A DNA stretch of 39,576 nucleotides from the NCBI GenBank assembly GCA_902826835.1, contig CADEGH010000036.1, positions 1-39,576 of the forward strand. Direction: 5' to 3'. Source of the stretch: an uncultured bacterium (GTDB lineage Bacteria > Planctomycetota > GCA-002687715). Below the pieces are notes generated by a model that was not told the origin of the DNA, searched no databases, and saw only the letters and a program-made list of their open reading frames with translations. This document shows positions 1 to 9,153 of this stretch, in pieces. Every line of letters begins with the position of its first letter. Within the stretch, counting starts at the first letter, position 1. A program made the position numbers and the translations under genes.

Positions 1-59
<59 letters not shown>

Positions 60-90
60 AACGCGGATCACCAGATCCGCACGCTGCAGA

Positions 91-3000
91 TCAAAGGCCG
101 TCTTCAAACACCCGCACGCGCTCCAGAAGTTCTTTCCACGCTGTCTGTTCCAGCGTCGAGAGTTGAGCCAGGCCCGAGCCCCCCACGAACTCTGGGGCCT
201 CGGAATCGTGATTGAGCGCTTCGACTAGGCGAAGTCCACTCGACTTTCCCCCCACTCCCCCCCGAACGGCGTGTTCGATTTCCTCGAACTCCGCCGCATA
301 CCACAGTCTTGCCCGGGTTGCCCAGGCCTCCCGAGCGGTGACACTCAGGGTCGAGGCTTCGGGCCCTCGACCCTCGGCGACTCGCAACGCGGCGCGGACC
401 GCCGCGCGACGCCAGTGCCCGCCTCGCAACTCGTCATCGGGCGGAAGTGCTTCGAAAGTAGTCTTCCAGAGCGTCGCGGCGGTCACGAACCGCTCCTGCT
501 TCTCGCAAGAGTTGAGCAACATGTCGATCTCACTCGGAGTCAGTTGCGACATGCCCTCGACCAAGTACGCATCCATCCGCGATTCGAGGCGGGCCTGCTG
601 CCGCGTGTCCTTCCACCAAGACTCCGGAGGCACTGAAAAAGAGGAGTCCGGTGGCAAAGCCTTCAATTTCTCCGCGAGCTCGAGCGACTCGGCAGCTCGC
701 CCCAACTTGCGCATCACCACGCAGTGGCCCATGATCGCGGCGCCCCAGCTCGGCGCCAGTTCCGCCGACCGTCGATACCCGCGCTCGGCCTGCTTCCAGT
801 TTTCAAGCTGATAGTGAGCCGAACCCCAGTTCTGCCAGTGAACTGCCTCCGCGCGCGGGCCGAGCAGTTCGAGCGCCCGGTCGAAGTGGGCCACCGCTTC
901 GGTGAACAACTTGGCATCGGCGCACAAATTGCCGAGTAGAAACCAAGACTTGGCGCTGCGCGGGTTCTGCGCGAGCACGGTACGCAGCCGCGCCTCCGCC
1001 TCGACTCGTTTCCCGCCGAGCAGCATCGCTTCCGCCCAAAGCGCCTGATGTTCGAGTTCGAGCGCCTCGACCGAAGGCAGGGCCGCTACTCGCGCTCGTG
1101 CTTCCTCCGACCGGCCCAAGTACCCGCAGTAAACCGCCGCTTGAGCTTGAGCCCACAGCTTCAGTCGATCCGTCTCCGGCATCGCATCGAGCACGGACAC
1201 GGCTTCGCTGCGTCGCCGCATCGTCCAAAGAAGGCTCGCATGGTTCCCGCGTGCGATTCCACTCTCGGCGTGATCGCGCATCGCCTGCCGACTCGCCTCG
1301 AGCAGCGTATCGGCATGGCCGGCCCGGAAGAGTCCCGGCGAGACCGACCTCGACCCCTCGCGTTCATCCTCGACCGCCAGCCACTCCGAGAGCAAGGAGA
1401 GCGCCGCCTCCTTTTCCTGGAGCTCGAGCTGCGCGATCGCGAGATTCGCCACAACCTCGCCGTCCCGCGGAGACCACGCTCTCAGGGCCAAAAGCTCCGG
1501 CTTCGCCGCCTGGAACTGCCGATCCCGCAGCAAGGCCTGGGCGTAAACCCGCCGGGGCATGAACCAATCGGGGTGAGTCTTGGCCAATTCCGAGAGCAGC
1601 GCGAGCGCGGCCGGTCGGTCGTGGGTCATCAGGAGCACGCCCGCTTGCCAGTAGCGCGACTGCGGATTGTCGGGCCAGAGCTTCTTCAGGCGCGAAGCCG
1701 CTTCGAGAGCCGCTTCGTTTGTTCCGGCATGCCGGCAAGCATGGACCGTCTCGTACTCGAAAATGGGCCGCGCCTTCGCGCTCAGGCTGCGCGCCCGGGT
1801 GAAGCAGTCGAGCGCGGCCCCGAAGTCACAAAGCCTCGGCGTGCCACAGTCAAACATGTGAATGATCCCGACCAGGAACCACTCTTCGTCGGTGCTGGGA
1901 TCGGGGAACGGCCCACCGTCCTCGGCGGCCGCGCCCTCGTGGTCGCGTTTCAATTTGGCACGCAGGCGGCGCATGACCGGATGATCGTGCAATCCTCCGG
2001 GCGCCGCCGCCAGGATCATCGCATCGGTCCTCTGGCCAGCGAGGACCATGGACCGAATCAAGCCCACCAGAGCGAGCAAGTCACTCGGGTCCTCTTCGAC
2101 CAAGGCCGCAAACAATGGCACGGCCTCCGTGGCCGACCCGTCCGCGGAGCTCGAGTAGGCTCTTTCGAGGGCGGCCTCGCGGAGGGAACGCGCCCGCTCC
2201 TCGGCCGAAACCGCCGACCTCGGAGCAGATGACCACCACCAGTGACTCGCCAATCCCAAGGCCGCCACCATGAGCGCCACCAGTGCCACTCTCTGGCGTT
2301 GGCGTCGCACCCGCCGCCAAAACCGGACCAAGCTGCTGACCGGCCGCGCGTGCACCGGCTCACCAGCAAGCACCCGACGCAGATCCTGGGCGAGTGCCTC
2401 CGCCGAACGGTATCGACGGCTAGTTTCCTTCTCGAGACATAGCCCAATGACAGTAGCGAGATCTCGATTGACCGCCGGGTTTTGGTCGGACGCCAGCTCT
2501 GGCGTGTCCTCGAGGATCCGCCGAAAGAGCCCCTCGCGGCTCGGAGAGACGAACGCCCGCTCGCCGGTGACCGCTTCGTAGAGCGTCGATCCGAGCGCAT
2601 GAATGTCCGTAGCAGGACCGATCGATCGCTTGCGGGCCGAGACTTGCTCGGGGGCCATGTAGGAAGGGGTTCCGCAGGCCTCCCCGGTGAGAGTCAACGT
2701 ACCGAGCTCGGCAAAGAGGTCACTCGCGAGCCCGAAGTCGAGGACGACCGGATCCCCCTCAGGGGTGATCATGATGTTGCCCGGTTTGATGTCCCGATGC
2801 ACCACCCCCGCCAGGTGCGCCGCATGCAGCGCATCCGCCACTTTGGCGCCGATGCGCACCGCATCCTGGACTTGAGCGCTGTCTGGGCTTGAACCCTCGT
2901 AGACGGTGGACTCGTCCGACCGACTCAGGGGATCCGCGGGCTGTGCCACGGTGTCGGTGAGTCGGGAGTGCCGGGTGCCGGAGAGCCGTTTGGCCCAGGT

Positions 3001-3357
3001 CTCGCCCCGTACGTAGCGCATCGCGATGTAGGGCACCCCTTGGTCGATGCCAGCCCCAAAGACCGCGCAGAGGCCAGGATGGTCGAGCTTCGAGGACAGA
3101 GTGGCCTCGCGCCGGAATCTCTCCCACGCGCGCATGTCCACCTCGCCGACTCGATCGAGCACCTTGAGGGCCACCTGACGCCTCAGGCTGATCTGCTCGG
3201 CCAAGAACACGACCCCCATCCCGCCGCGCCCCAATTCCGCCAGAATCCGAAAATCCCCCAACTGGTCGGGGATGCGCCCGCGCCAGGACGGGCTCTCAGC
3301 TGGGAGCTCCCCTGGTGCCGGACTCCGGTTCGTTTCTTCAGAGTTGGACTCTCTCAT
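91..3357 (-). CDS. Membrane Ser/Thr protein kinase (PknB type) with C-terminal TPR region
   Basis: A 1088-residue Hanks-type kinase, predicted to phosphorylate Ser/Thr of unknown targets. The kinase domain spans about residues 35-332: glycine loop GRGGMGVV (43-50), VALK lysine K65, catalytic HRD with D189 and KPGN after it, DFG with D207, and MAPEQ near 234-238, so it should be active. A polar insert of about 40 residues (124-165) sits between the hinge and the catalytic loop. A basic stretch (345-356) precedes one membrane helix at about 357-372. The remaining 700 residues are alanine-rich helical repeats of TPR type, probably outside the cytoplasm. Kinase-TM-TPR proteins of this size are common in Planctomycetota. 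The gene is divergent from the LamG gene across a 168-bp gap. The start gives a normal N-terminus; the partner and signal are unknown. Confidence 0.93.
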   Translation of the reverse strand: MRESNSEETNRSPAPGELPAESPSWRGRIPDQLGDFRILAELGRGGMGVVFLAEQISLRRQVALKVLDRVGEVDMRAWERFRREATLSSKLDHPGLCAVFGAGIDQGVPYIAMRYVRGETWAKRLSGTRHSRLTDTVAQPADPLSRSDESTVYEGSSPDSAQVQDAVRIGAKVADALHAAHLAGVVHRDIKPGNIMITPEGDPVVLDFGLASDLFAELGTLTLTGEACGTPSYMAPEQVSARKRSIGPATDIHALGSTLYEAVTGERAFVSPSREGLFRRILEDTPELASDQNPAVNRDLATVIGLCLEKETSRRYRSAEALAQDLRRVLAGEPVHARPVSSLVRFWRRVRRQRQRVALVALMVAALGLASHWWWSSAPRSAVSAEERARSLREAALERAYSSSADGSATEAVPLFAALVEEDPSDLLALVGLIRSMVLAGQRTDAMILAAAPGGLHDHPVMRRLRAKLKRDHEGAAAEDGGPFPDPSTDEEWFLVGIIHMFDCGTPRLCDFGAALDCFTRARSLSAKARPIFEYETVHACRHAGTNEAALEAASRLKKLWPDNPQSRYWQAGVLLMTHDRPAALALLSELAKTHPDWFMPRRVYAQALLRDRQFQAAKPELLALRAWSPRDGEVVANLAIAQLELQEKEAALSLLSEWLAVEDEREGSRSVSPGLFRAGHADTLLEASRQAMRDHAESGIARGNHASLLWTMRRRSEAVSVLDAMPETDRLKLWAQAQAAVYCGYLGRSEEARARVAALPSVEALELEHQALWAEAMLLGGKRVEAEARLRTVLAQNPRSAKSWFLLGNLCADAKLFTEAVAHFDRALELLGPRAEAVHWQNWGSAHYQLENWKQAERGYRRSAELAPSWGAAIMGHCVVMRKLGRAAESLELAEKLKALPPDSSFSVPPESWWKDTRQQARLESRMDAYLVEGMSQLTPSEIDMLLNSCEKQERFVTAATLWKTTFEALPPDDELRGGHWRRAAVRAALRVAEGRGPEASTLSVTAREAWATRARLWYAAEFEEIEHAVRGGVGGKSSGLRLVEALNHDSEAPEFVGGSGLAQLSTLEQTAWKELLERVRVFEDGL

Positions 3358-3525
3358 CGGGCGAAGCGCTCGGGCAAACTACCAGCCCCGTAGGACCAAC
3401 TCCGGACCTCCCCCCGCGGAAGAGCCGTCTTTGGTTCCGGCGCAGGCGAAGAAAAAAAATGGTCAGATCTAGGAGAGAACGTTCAACTCCCCGGAAGGGT
3501 CCATAGTCTGTCCGCGGAGTCCACG

Positions 3526-4698
3526 ATGCGCACTTTGTTCACTTCGGCCCTCGTCTTCTCCTCACTCCTGCTCGGCCAATCCCCATCCGACCCCGCGGCC
3601 TGGTGGACCTTCGACGAATCCACCGGAACCGTGGCCGCCGACTCCGGGCCCTACTCCAACACCGGCCTGCTCACGGGCTTTCCGGCCGGCAACTGGGTGA
3701 CCGGCCAACTCGGGAACGCCCTGCAGTTCAATGGGACGAGCGAGTTTGTCACCGTAACGCCCATCGGACCCGGCCTTCCCATCCAGCTTCGACCGCTGCA
3801 CTCCTTCACCGCATGGGTGCGCGGCCCCGCTCAAGGCGACCGACGCATCTACTCCGAAGGCGACAACGTCAACCTCAATCCCCTGTTCACGGTAGGGAGT
3901 GCGGGCAACGGCACGACTCCCTCGACGAAGCTGCGAGTCTTCGTCAGAGCACCCAATGGCGGAAATCGTCTCGACGCGGTGTCCGTGGGTGACGTGTTCG
4001 ACAACACCTGGCATCACGTCGCATGGGTCGACAACGCCGGGCGCGGCCGCCTCTACGTCGATGGCGTCCTCGATTCCGAGTGGGCCTACGAACTTCCCAA
4101 TTTTGCCGGCTCCTTGTCCCGAGTCGCCGTGGGCGCGGTGTTGCGAGCGACGGCCGGGAATTTCTTCACGGGAGCAATCGACGACCTGCGCCTGTTCCCG
4201 TTCTGCCTCACCACCACCGACGTCAATCTCATCCGCCTCTCGAATGCACCACTCCCCGGCGGATTTCAGCTCAACCAACCGGGAGCGTCGCTCGATCTGA
4301 ACGGAGAACCTGGCTCTCCCGCGACCCCGGCCCAAACCGTCGTGAGTCAGGGCGCCCCCTTCACGCTCCGGTTGTCGTCGACCCAGGTGGGATTCCCCTG
4401 GGAAGTCGTGGGCGCTGCCGCGTCCCCGGTCGCCAATCTCCTTCCGGCATCGCAGAACATCTTGAACGTCAATTACCAGGACCCCTCCGCGTTCTTCCTG
4501 AACGGTGGATTCGCCTCGAACTTCGGCAACAGCGTCACGCTCCCAGGCTTCCCTCCACCGGCATCGTCACTAACTCTGACCTTGAACTTCACCGCCCCCC
4601 TCGCACCCGTCGCCCTGAGCCTGCAATTCGGCACCATCGACCCAGCGAGTCCGGACGGGATTCGCCTGTCGCAGCCGGCGCAGCTATCCGTGCCCTGA
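3526..4698 (+). CDS. Secreted LamG/concanavalin-like protein with C-terminal module A
   Basis: A 390-residue exported protein. Residues 1-18 form a signal peptide (MRTLFTSALVFSSLLLGQ). Residues 24-235 read as a LamG-type jelly roll: WTFDESTG near 27, then LQFNGTSEFVTV, FTAWVRG, WHHVAWVDNAGRGRLYVDG and IDDLRLFPF, the usual order of strand motifs in this fold. Such domains bind glycans or act as adhesion modules; no ligand can be named here. Residues 246-390 form a second beta-rich module that opens with FQLNQP and closes with LSQPAQLSV. The same two boundary motifs occur in the M43 protease at 28086-30128. GGAG lies 6 bases before the ATG. No membrane anchor is seen after the signal peptide. 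Confidence 0.85.
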   Translation: MRTLFTSALVFSSLLLGQSPSDPAAWWTFDESTGTVAADSGPYSNTGLLTGFPAGNWVTGQLGNALQFNGTSEFVTVTPIGPGLPIQLRPLHSFTAWVRGPAQGDRRIYSEGDNVNLNPLFTVGSAGNGTTPSTKLRVFVRAPNGGNRLDAVSVGDVFDNTWHHVAWVDNAGRGRLYVDGVLDSEWAYELPNFAGSLSRVAVGAVLRATAGNFFTGAIDDLRLFPFCLTTTDVNLIRLSNAPLPGGFQLNQPGASLDLNGEPGSPATPAQTVVSQGAPFTLRLSSTQVGFPWEVVGAAASPVANLLPASQNILNVNYQDPSAFFLNGGFASNFGNSVTLPGFPPPASSLTLTLNFTAPLAPVALSLQFGTIDPASPDGIRLSQPAQLSVP

Positions 4699-4908
4699 GT
4701 CTCGTTGAAATCCGGCGCGGCGCCTCGTACCGCGTTTCCAACGACTTCGATCAATCTCGGAACAACCGTCTCCCGCCACCCTTGCGCTCCGGCGGTCGAG
4801 TCTGCAACCTTTTCCAATCGGTTCCGCGCGGCGAACCTTGGTCCCGGGTGCTTCGAATGCTCCTCCCCGGCCGACCTCCCCTCTTCAGTGCTGACGAAAG
4901 GACGCCCC

Positions 4909-6015
4909 ATGCGCGTTCACCACTGGTTTCTCTCCTTCCTGCTCCTCGGTGCCGTGGGAGGCCTCGGGTACACCCTGGCGATTTGGAAGCAAAAGGCGCA
5001 GCGCGCCATCGATGCCGCGGCCGCCGCCCAACCGGAACCGATGGAGTTCATCACGGCCGCCAAGGCGACTCCGCGCACCCACCAGCCGATCACCACCGCC
5101 ATCGGCACTGTCCATGCCCTCCGCTCGATCACCCTGCGCAACGAACTCTCCGGGACGGTGAAGTCAGCAGCGCTAGTCGCGGGTTCCACCGTGGAAGCCG
5201 GCACTCCCCTCCTTGCCTTGGACGTCACCACCGAAGAGGCGGAGCTCAAGGCCAAAGAGGCGCAGGCGGCCCTCGCCGAGACCTTGCTCGGCCGCATGGA
5301 ACGAGCGATTCAAAACCGCGGTGCCTCCGAGATGGATGTCGACAAGGCTCGCGCCGAACACGCCGTGGCACTGGCGGAGGTCAGTCGGATCCAGGCCGTG
5401 ATCGCCCGCAAGTCGATCCTCGCACCCTTCCGCGCCCGCGTCGGCCTGTCGGATGTCCACATCGGGCAGTACCTCCAGGAAGGCACGGTGCTCACGACGC
5501 TGCAGGGCGTGGACGACTTCGTGCATGTCGACTTCGCGGTTGCCCAGAATGTCGCGGCCGGCCTCGCTCAAGGCAGCGAAGTGCAGGTGGTGACCAAGGG
5601 CATGGCGGCGCCGGAGCTGGGGACCATCGAAGCGATCGATGCCCGCGTCAATCCGGATACCCGCAACGCGATGGTGCGGGCTCGTCTGCCTGCGAAGAAC
5701 CTCCCTCCGCCGGGGGCGTCGGTACGCGTGCGCGTGCCCGTCGGCGCGGCGATCCATGCGCTGGCGGTCCCGGTGAGCGCGCTCCGTAAAGGGCCCGCCG
5801 GCGACTCGGTGTTTTTGGTGACCGCGGATCCGAAGGGTCAGATGCGCGCGCAATCCCGCCGCGTGCGCAGCGGCACCATGCTCGGCGACGAAGTCTTGAT
5901 TCTCGAAGGCCTGAGTGACGGAGATCAAATCGCGGCCGCAGGTTCGTTCAAATTGCGAGAGGGAGTGCTCGTCAGTCTCACCTCCGAAGGCAAGTCGGCA
6001 GAAGCCGCGCGCTGA
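4909..6015 (+). CDS. RND efflux periplasmic adaptor (HlyD/AcrA family)
   Basis: A 368-residue membrane fusion protein that links an inner-membrane RND pump to an outer-membrane channel. The frame is open further upstream, but the ATG at 4909 is preferred because it follows a GAAAGGAC ribosome site and begins with an N-terminal membrane anchor (residues 5-24). Next come a barrel-sandwich/lipoyl half (LSGTVKSAALVAGSTVEAGTP), a short alpha-hairpin of about 55 residues rich in Ala/Glu, the second lipoyl half (SILAPFRARVGLSDVHIGQY) and a beta-barrel (VHVDFAVAQNVA). The hairpin is short, as in adaptors of MexH type. First gene of the operon; the pump gene follows after 54 bases. Confidence 0.93.
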   Translation: MRVHHWFLSFLLLGAVGGLGYTLAIWKQKAQRAIDAAAAAQPEPMEFITAAKATPRTHQPITTAIGTVHALRSITLRNELSGTVKSAALVAGSTVEAGTPLLALDVTTEEAELKAKEAQAALAETLLGRMERAIQNRGASEMDVDKARAEHAVALAEVSRIQAVIARKSILAPFRARVGLSDVHIGQYLQEGTVLTTLQGVDDFVHVDFAVAQNVAAGLAQGSEVQVVTKGMAAPELGTIEAIDARVNPDTRNAMVRARLPAKNLPPPGASVRVRVPVGAAIHALAVPVSALRKGPAGDSVFLVTADPKGQMRAQSRRVRSGTMLGDEVLILEGLSDGDQIAAAGSFKLREGVLVSLTSEGKSAEAAR

Positions 6016-6069
6016 CGTCTCCGACCCCAAGCGTCGGCTCGTTCCCCGCCCTCCCCCGAGATTGTCTCC

Positions 6070-9000
6070 ATGCGCTCCTTCACCGACACCTTCATCCAAA
6101 AGCCCGTGCTCGCGATCGTGGTGAGCCTCGCCATCGTGTTTGTCGGCTGGAGGGCGGCCGCAACCCTGCCGGTGCAGCAGTATCCGAAGATCGACAGCGC
6201 CTCGATCCTCATCACCACCGTCTACACCGGCGCCAGCGCGGAGGCCGTGCGCGGTTTCCTCACGATTCCGATCGAGCGCGCGGTCTCGGCGATCGGCGGC
6301 GTCGACCACCTCGAATCCACAAGCCGCGCCGGCGTCAGCATCGTCACGGTGCGTCTCAAGCTCGATCACAGCAGCACCGCCGCGCTCGCGGAAGTCACCG
6401 CGCGTCTCCAGCAGGTGCGCTCCGAACTGCCCTCCGAGGCGGAGCCTCCCGCCGTCGAAGTCCAGCGTGCGGATCGCCCCTACGCCTCCTTCTACTTGAG
6501 TTTCACCTCGACCGAGCGGGCGATCCCGGCGATCACCGACTGGCTCGCCCGGGAGATGCAACCCCAACTCTCCACGATGGCGGGGGTGCAGCGTGTCAGC
6601 ATCGAAGGCGGTCGCCCGTTCGCGATGCGGATTTGGATCGACCCCGATCGGCTCGCCGCGCAAAACCTCTCCCCCGGCGATGTCCACTCCGCGCTCCGCC
6701 GCAACAACTATCTCGCGGCGGTCGGGCAGACGAAAGGCAATTTGGTTCAGGTCAACCTCCTCGCGAACACCGACCTGCGGTCCATCGCCGAATTCGAAGA
6801 CTTGATCGTCGCGGAACGCGACGGCGCGCTCGTCCGACTGCGCGACGTGGCCTCTGTCGAACTCGGGGCGGAAGAAGCCGATCTGCTCGCCAAGTTCAGC
6901 GGGCAGGAGGCGGTTTACCTCGGGGTCTGGCCGCTCATCGGCTCGAACGAAATCGAAGTGGCCCACCGATTGCGCAGCGAAATGGAGCGTCTGCGGCCAA
7001 ATCTCCCGAAGGATATCGACATGCGCCTCGCCTACGACGGCACGGTGTTCATGGAGGATGCCCTGAAGGAGATCACGAAGACCCTCCTCGAAACTATCCT
7101 GATCGTCGGCCTGGTCGTGTTCCTCTTCATGGGGTCGCTGCGCACCGCGTTGGTTCCGTTGGTGGCCATGCCGGTGTCGCTGATTGGCGCCGCCATCGTC
7201 ATGTACGCCTTCGGGTTCAGCCTCAATCTCCTGACCATGCTCGCGATCGTTCTCTCGGTCGGCATGGTCGTGGACGACGCCATCGTCGTCGTCGAGAACG
7301 TCGAGCGGCACGTTCGGCAAGGGAAGCGGCGGATCGAGGCGGCGCTCATCGGGGCGCGCGAACTCGTCGGCCCGGTCATCGCGATGACGATCACGCTTGC
7401 CGCGGTTTACACTCCGATCGGATTCCAAGGCGGTCTCACTGGTTCGCTCTTCCTCGAATTCGCGATCACGCTGGCGGCCGCGGTGGTGATGTCGGGGATC
7501 GTCGCCGTCACTCTGTCTCCAGTCATGAGCGCGTATTGCGTTCGCGAACACGGCCAGCAGGGTTGGTTCACCCGACTGGTCAACCGAGGTTTCGACCTCG
7601 TGCAACGCGCCTACGGGTTTCTGCTCGAAGGAGCCCTGCACTTGCGACCGGCGATCGTGCTCGCTTCGATCGCGGTCACCCTGGCCGCCGTCCCGCTGTA
7701 TCAGTACTCGCGCAAGGAACTCGCGCCGGTCGAAGACCAAAGTCACGTGAGTCTATTCCTCGAAGCCTCCCCCGACTCCACGTTGGCGGCTTCGGACCGA
7801 GCCTCTCGCGAAGTCATCGCTCGGCTCGTCGCCTTCCCGGAGGCCAAGTTCACCTGGTCGCTCACCGCGTCGTGGGGTGGCTTTGGCGGGCTCGTTGCCA
7901 AGAATTGGAAGGAGCGATCGCGCTCGACCGAGGAGATGTACGGTGAGGTCTTCGGCTCCGTCTCGCAAGTGCCGGGGCTCCGCGTCTTCCCAAGGCTCGA
8001 TCCGCCATTGCCCACCCCCGGCCAGTACGACGTCGAACTCGTGCTGCAATCCGATGCGGCCCCGGAGACTCTGCTCGAGACGGTCGGGCAAGTGGTCGGA
8101 GCCGGCTGGCAAAGCGGCAAGTTCCTCTACGTGGACACCGACCTGAAAATCGACCTACCGGAAGCGCGAGTCATCATCGACCGGGAACAGATCGCCGACT
8201 TAGGCCTCGACCTCGCGGGCGTCGGCCAGGAGCTCGGCACGCTGCTCGGCGGTGCCTACGTGAATCGGTTCAATCACTTCGACCGCAGCTACAAGGTCAT
8301 CCCCCAGATCGGCGCCGAGGACCGCGCGACCGTGGGGCCGCTGCTCGACCTCAAGATCAAGTCGCGTTCGGGGGAACTTGTGCCGGTGTCGACGTTCACC
8401 CGCATCGAGACCAACGCCGCCCCCCGCACGCTGAATCGATTCCAGCAGCGCAACGCCGTCCGGGTGTTCGGCGGCGTGAAACCGGGGGTCACGAAGGAGG
8501 AAGCCCTGACGGTGCTCGAGGAAGCCACTCGCAAGGCCGCGCCCACGATCGGCATCGACCACGGCGGCGAGTCTCGCCAGATCCGCCGCGAGGGGTCGGC
8601 CTTGGTCGTGACTCTCGGGTTCGCGCTCGTCCTCATCTACTTGGTGCTGGCGGCGCAGTTCACCAGCTTCCGCGACCCTCTGATCGTGCTCGCGGGGTCC
8701 GTGCCTCTTGCCATCTCCGGGGCCTTGGTCTTCAGTTTCCTGGATCTCACCACGATCAACATCTACTCGCAGGTCGGGCTGATCACCCTCGTCGGGTTGA
8801 TTGCCAAGAACGGAATTCTGATCGTGGAGTTCGCCAACTCCCTCCAGGAATCCGGCCTCCCGAAAGCCCAGGCGCTCCGCGAAGCCTGCCTCACCCGCCT
8901 TAGGCCCGTCCTCATGACTTCGGCGGCCACCGTGTTCGGTCACATTCCCCTCGTGTTTGTGAAGGGCCCCGGCGCGGAGGCGCGCAACAGCATCGGCACC

Positions 9001-9153
9001 GTCCTCGTGGCGGGGATGGTGGTGGGCACGGTCTTCACCCTGTTCATCGTGCCGGTTTTTTATTCCTTGATTGCGCGGTCGCACCACCCCTCGACTGAGC
9101 CCGGCACTACCTCGGAATCCGCGTCAAAACCGGCCCTCGGAGTCACTCCATGA
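6070..9153 (+). CDS. RND multidrug efflux permease (HAE-1/AcrB family)
   Basis: A 1027-residue inner-membrane proton-driven exporter of normal family length. It has the usual plan: one N-terminal helix (about 10-28), a large periplasmic porter loop, helices 2-6, helix 7, a second periplasmic loop and helices 8-12. The proton-relay residues are present: adjacent Asp pair D402-D403 in helix 4 (GMVVDDAIVVVENV) and K913 in helix 10 (LIAKNGILIVEF). Substrates cannot be read from sequence; drugs, lipids or other amphiphiles are typical for the family. It is flanked by its adaptor and outer-membrane partner, and its stop overlaps the next start (ATGA), so the three proteins are probably made together. 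Confidence 0.96.
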   Translation: MRSFTDTFIQKPVLAIVVSLAIVFVGWRAAATLPVQQYPKIDSASILITTVYTGASAEAVRGFLTIPIERAVSAIGGVDHLESTSRAGVSIVTVRLKLDHSSTAALAEVTARLQQVRSELPSEAEPPAVEVQRADRPYASFYLSFTSTERAIPAITDWLAREMQPQLSTMAGVQRVSIEGGRPFAMRIWIDPDRLAAQNLSPGDVHSALRRNNYLAAVGQTKGNLVQVNLLANTDLRSIAEFEDLIVAERDGALVRLRDVASVELGAEEADLLAKFSGQEAVYLGVWPLIGSNEIEVAHRLRSEMERLRPNLPKDIDMRLAYDGTVFMEDALKEITKTLLETILIVGLVVFLFMGSLRTALVPLVAMPVSLIGAAIVMYAFGFSLNLLTMLAIVLSVGMVVDDAIVVVENVERHVRQGKRRIEAALIGARELVGPVIAMTITLAAVYTPIGFQGGLTGSLFLEFAITLAAAVVMSGIVAVTLSPVMSAYCVREHGQQGWFTRLVNRGFDLVQRAYGFLLEGALHLRPAIVLASIAVTLAAVPLYQYSRKELAPVEDQSHVSLFLEASPDSTLAASDRASREVIARLVAFPEAKFTWSLTASWGGFGGLVAKNWKERSRSTEEMYGEVFGSVSQVPGLRVFPRLDPPLPTPGQYDVELVLQSDAAPETLLETVGQVVGAGWQSGKFLYVDTDLKIDLPEARVIIDREQIADLGLDLAGVGQELGTLLGGAYVNRFNHFDRSYKVIPQIGAEDRATVGPLLDLKIKSRSGELVPVSTFTRIETNAAPRTLNRFQQRNAVRVFGGVKPGVTKEEALTVLEEATRKAAPTIGIDHGGESRQIRREGSALVVTLGFALVLIYLVLAAQFTSFRDPLIVLAGSVPLAISGALVFSFLDLTTINIYSQVGLITLVGLIAKNGILIVEFANSLQESGLPKAQALREACLTRLRPVLMTSAATVFGHIPLVFVKGPGAEARNSIGTVLVAGMVVGTVFTLFIVPVFYSLIARSHHPSTEPGTTSESASKPALGVTP

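Noticed and set aside
1048..2232. Plus-strand open frame of 394 codons inside the kinase gene
   Set aside because: Arg/Pro/Gly-rich shadow of the kinase-TPR coding strand with no family motif or ribosome site.
5173..7746. Long minus-strand open frame (857 codons) opposite the efflux genes
   Set aside because: Its translation is Asp/Arg/His-rich without motifs and lies exactly antisense to well-supported adaptor and RND genes; long antisense frames are expected at this GC content.
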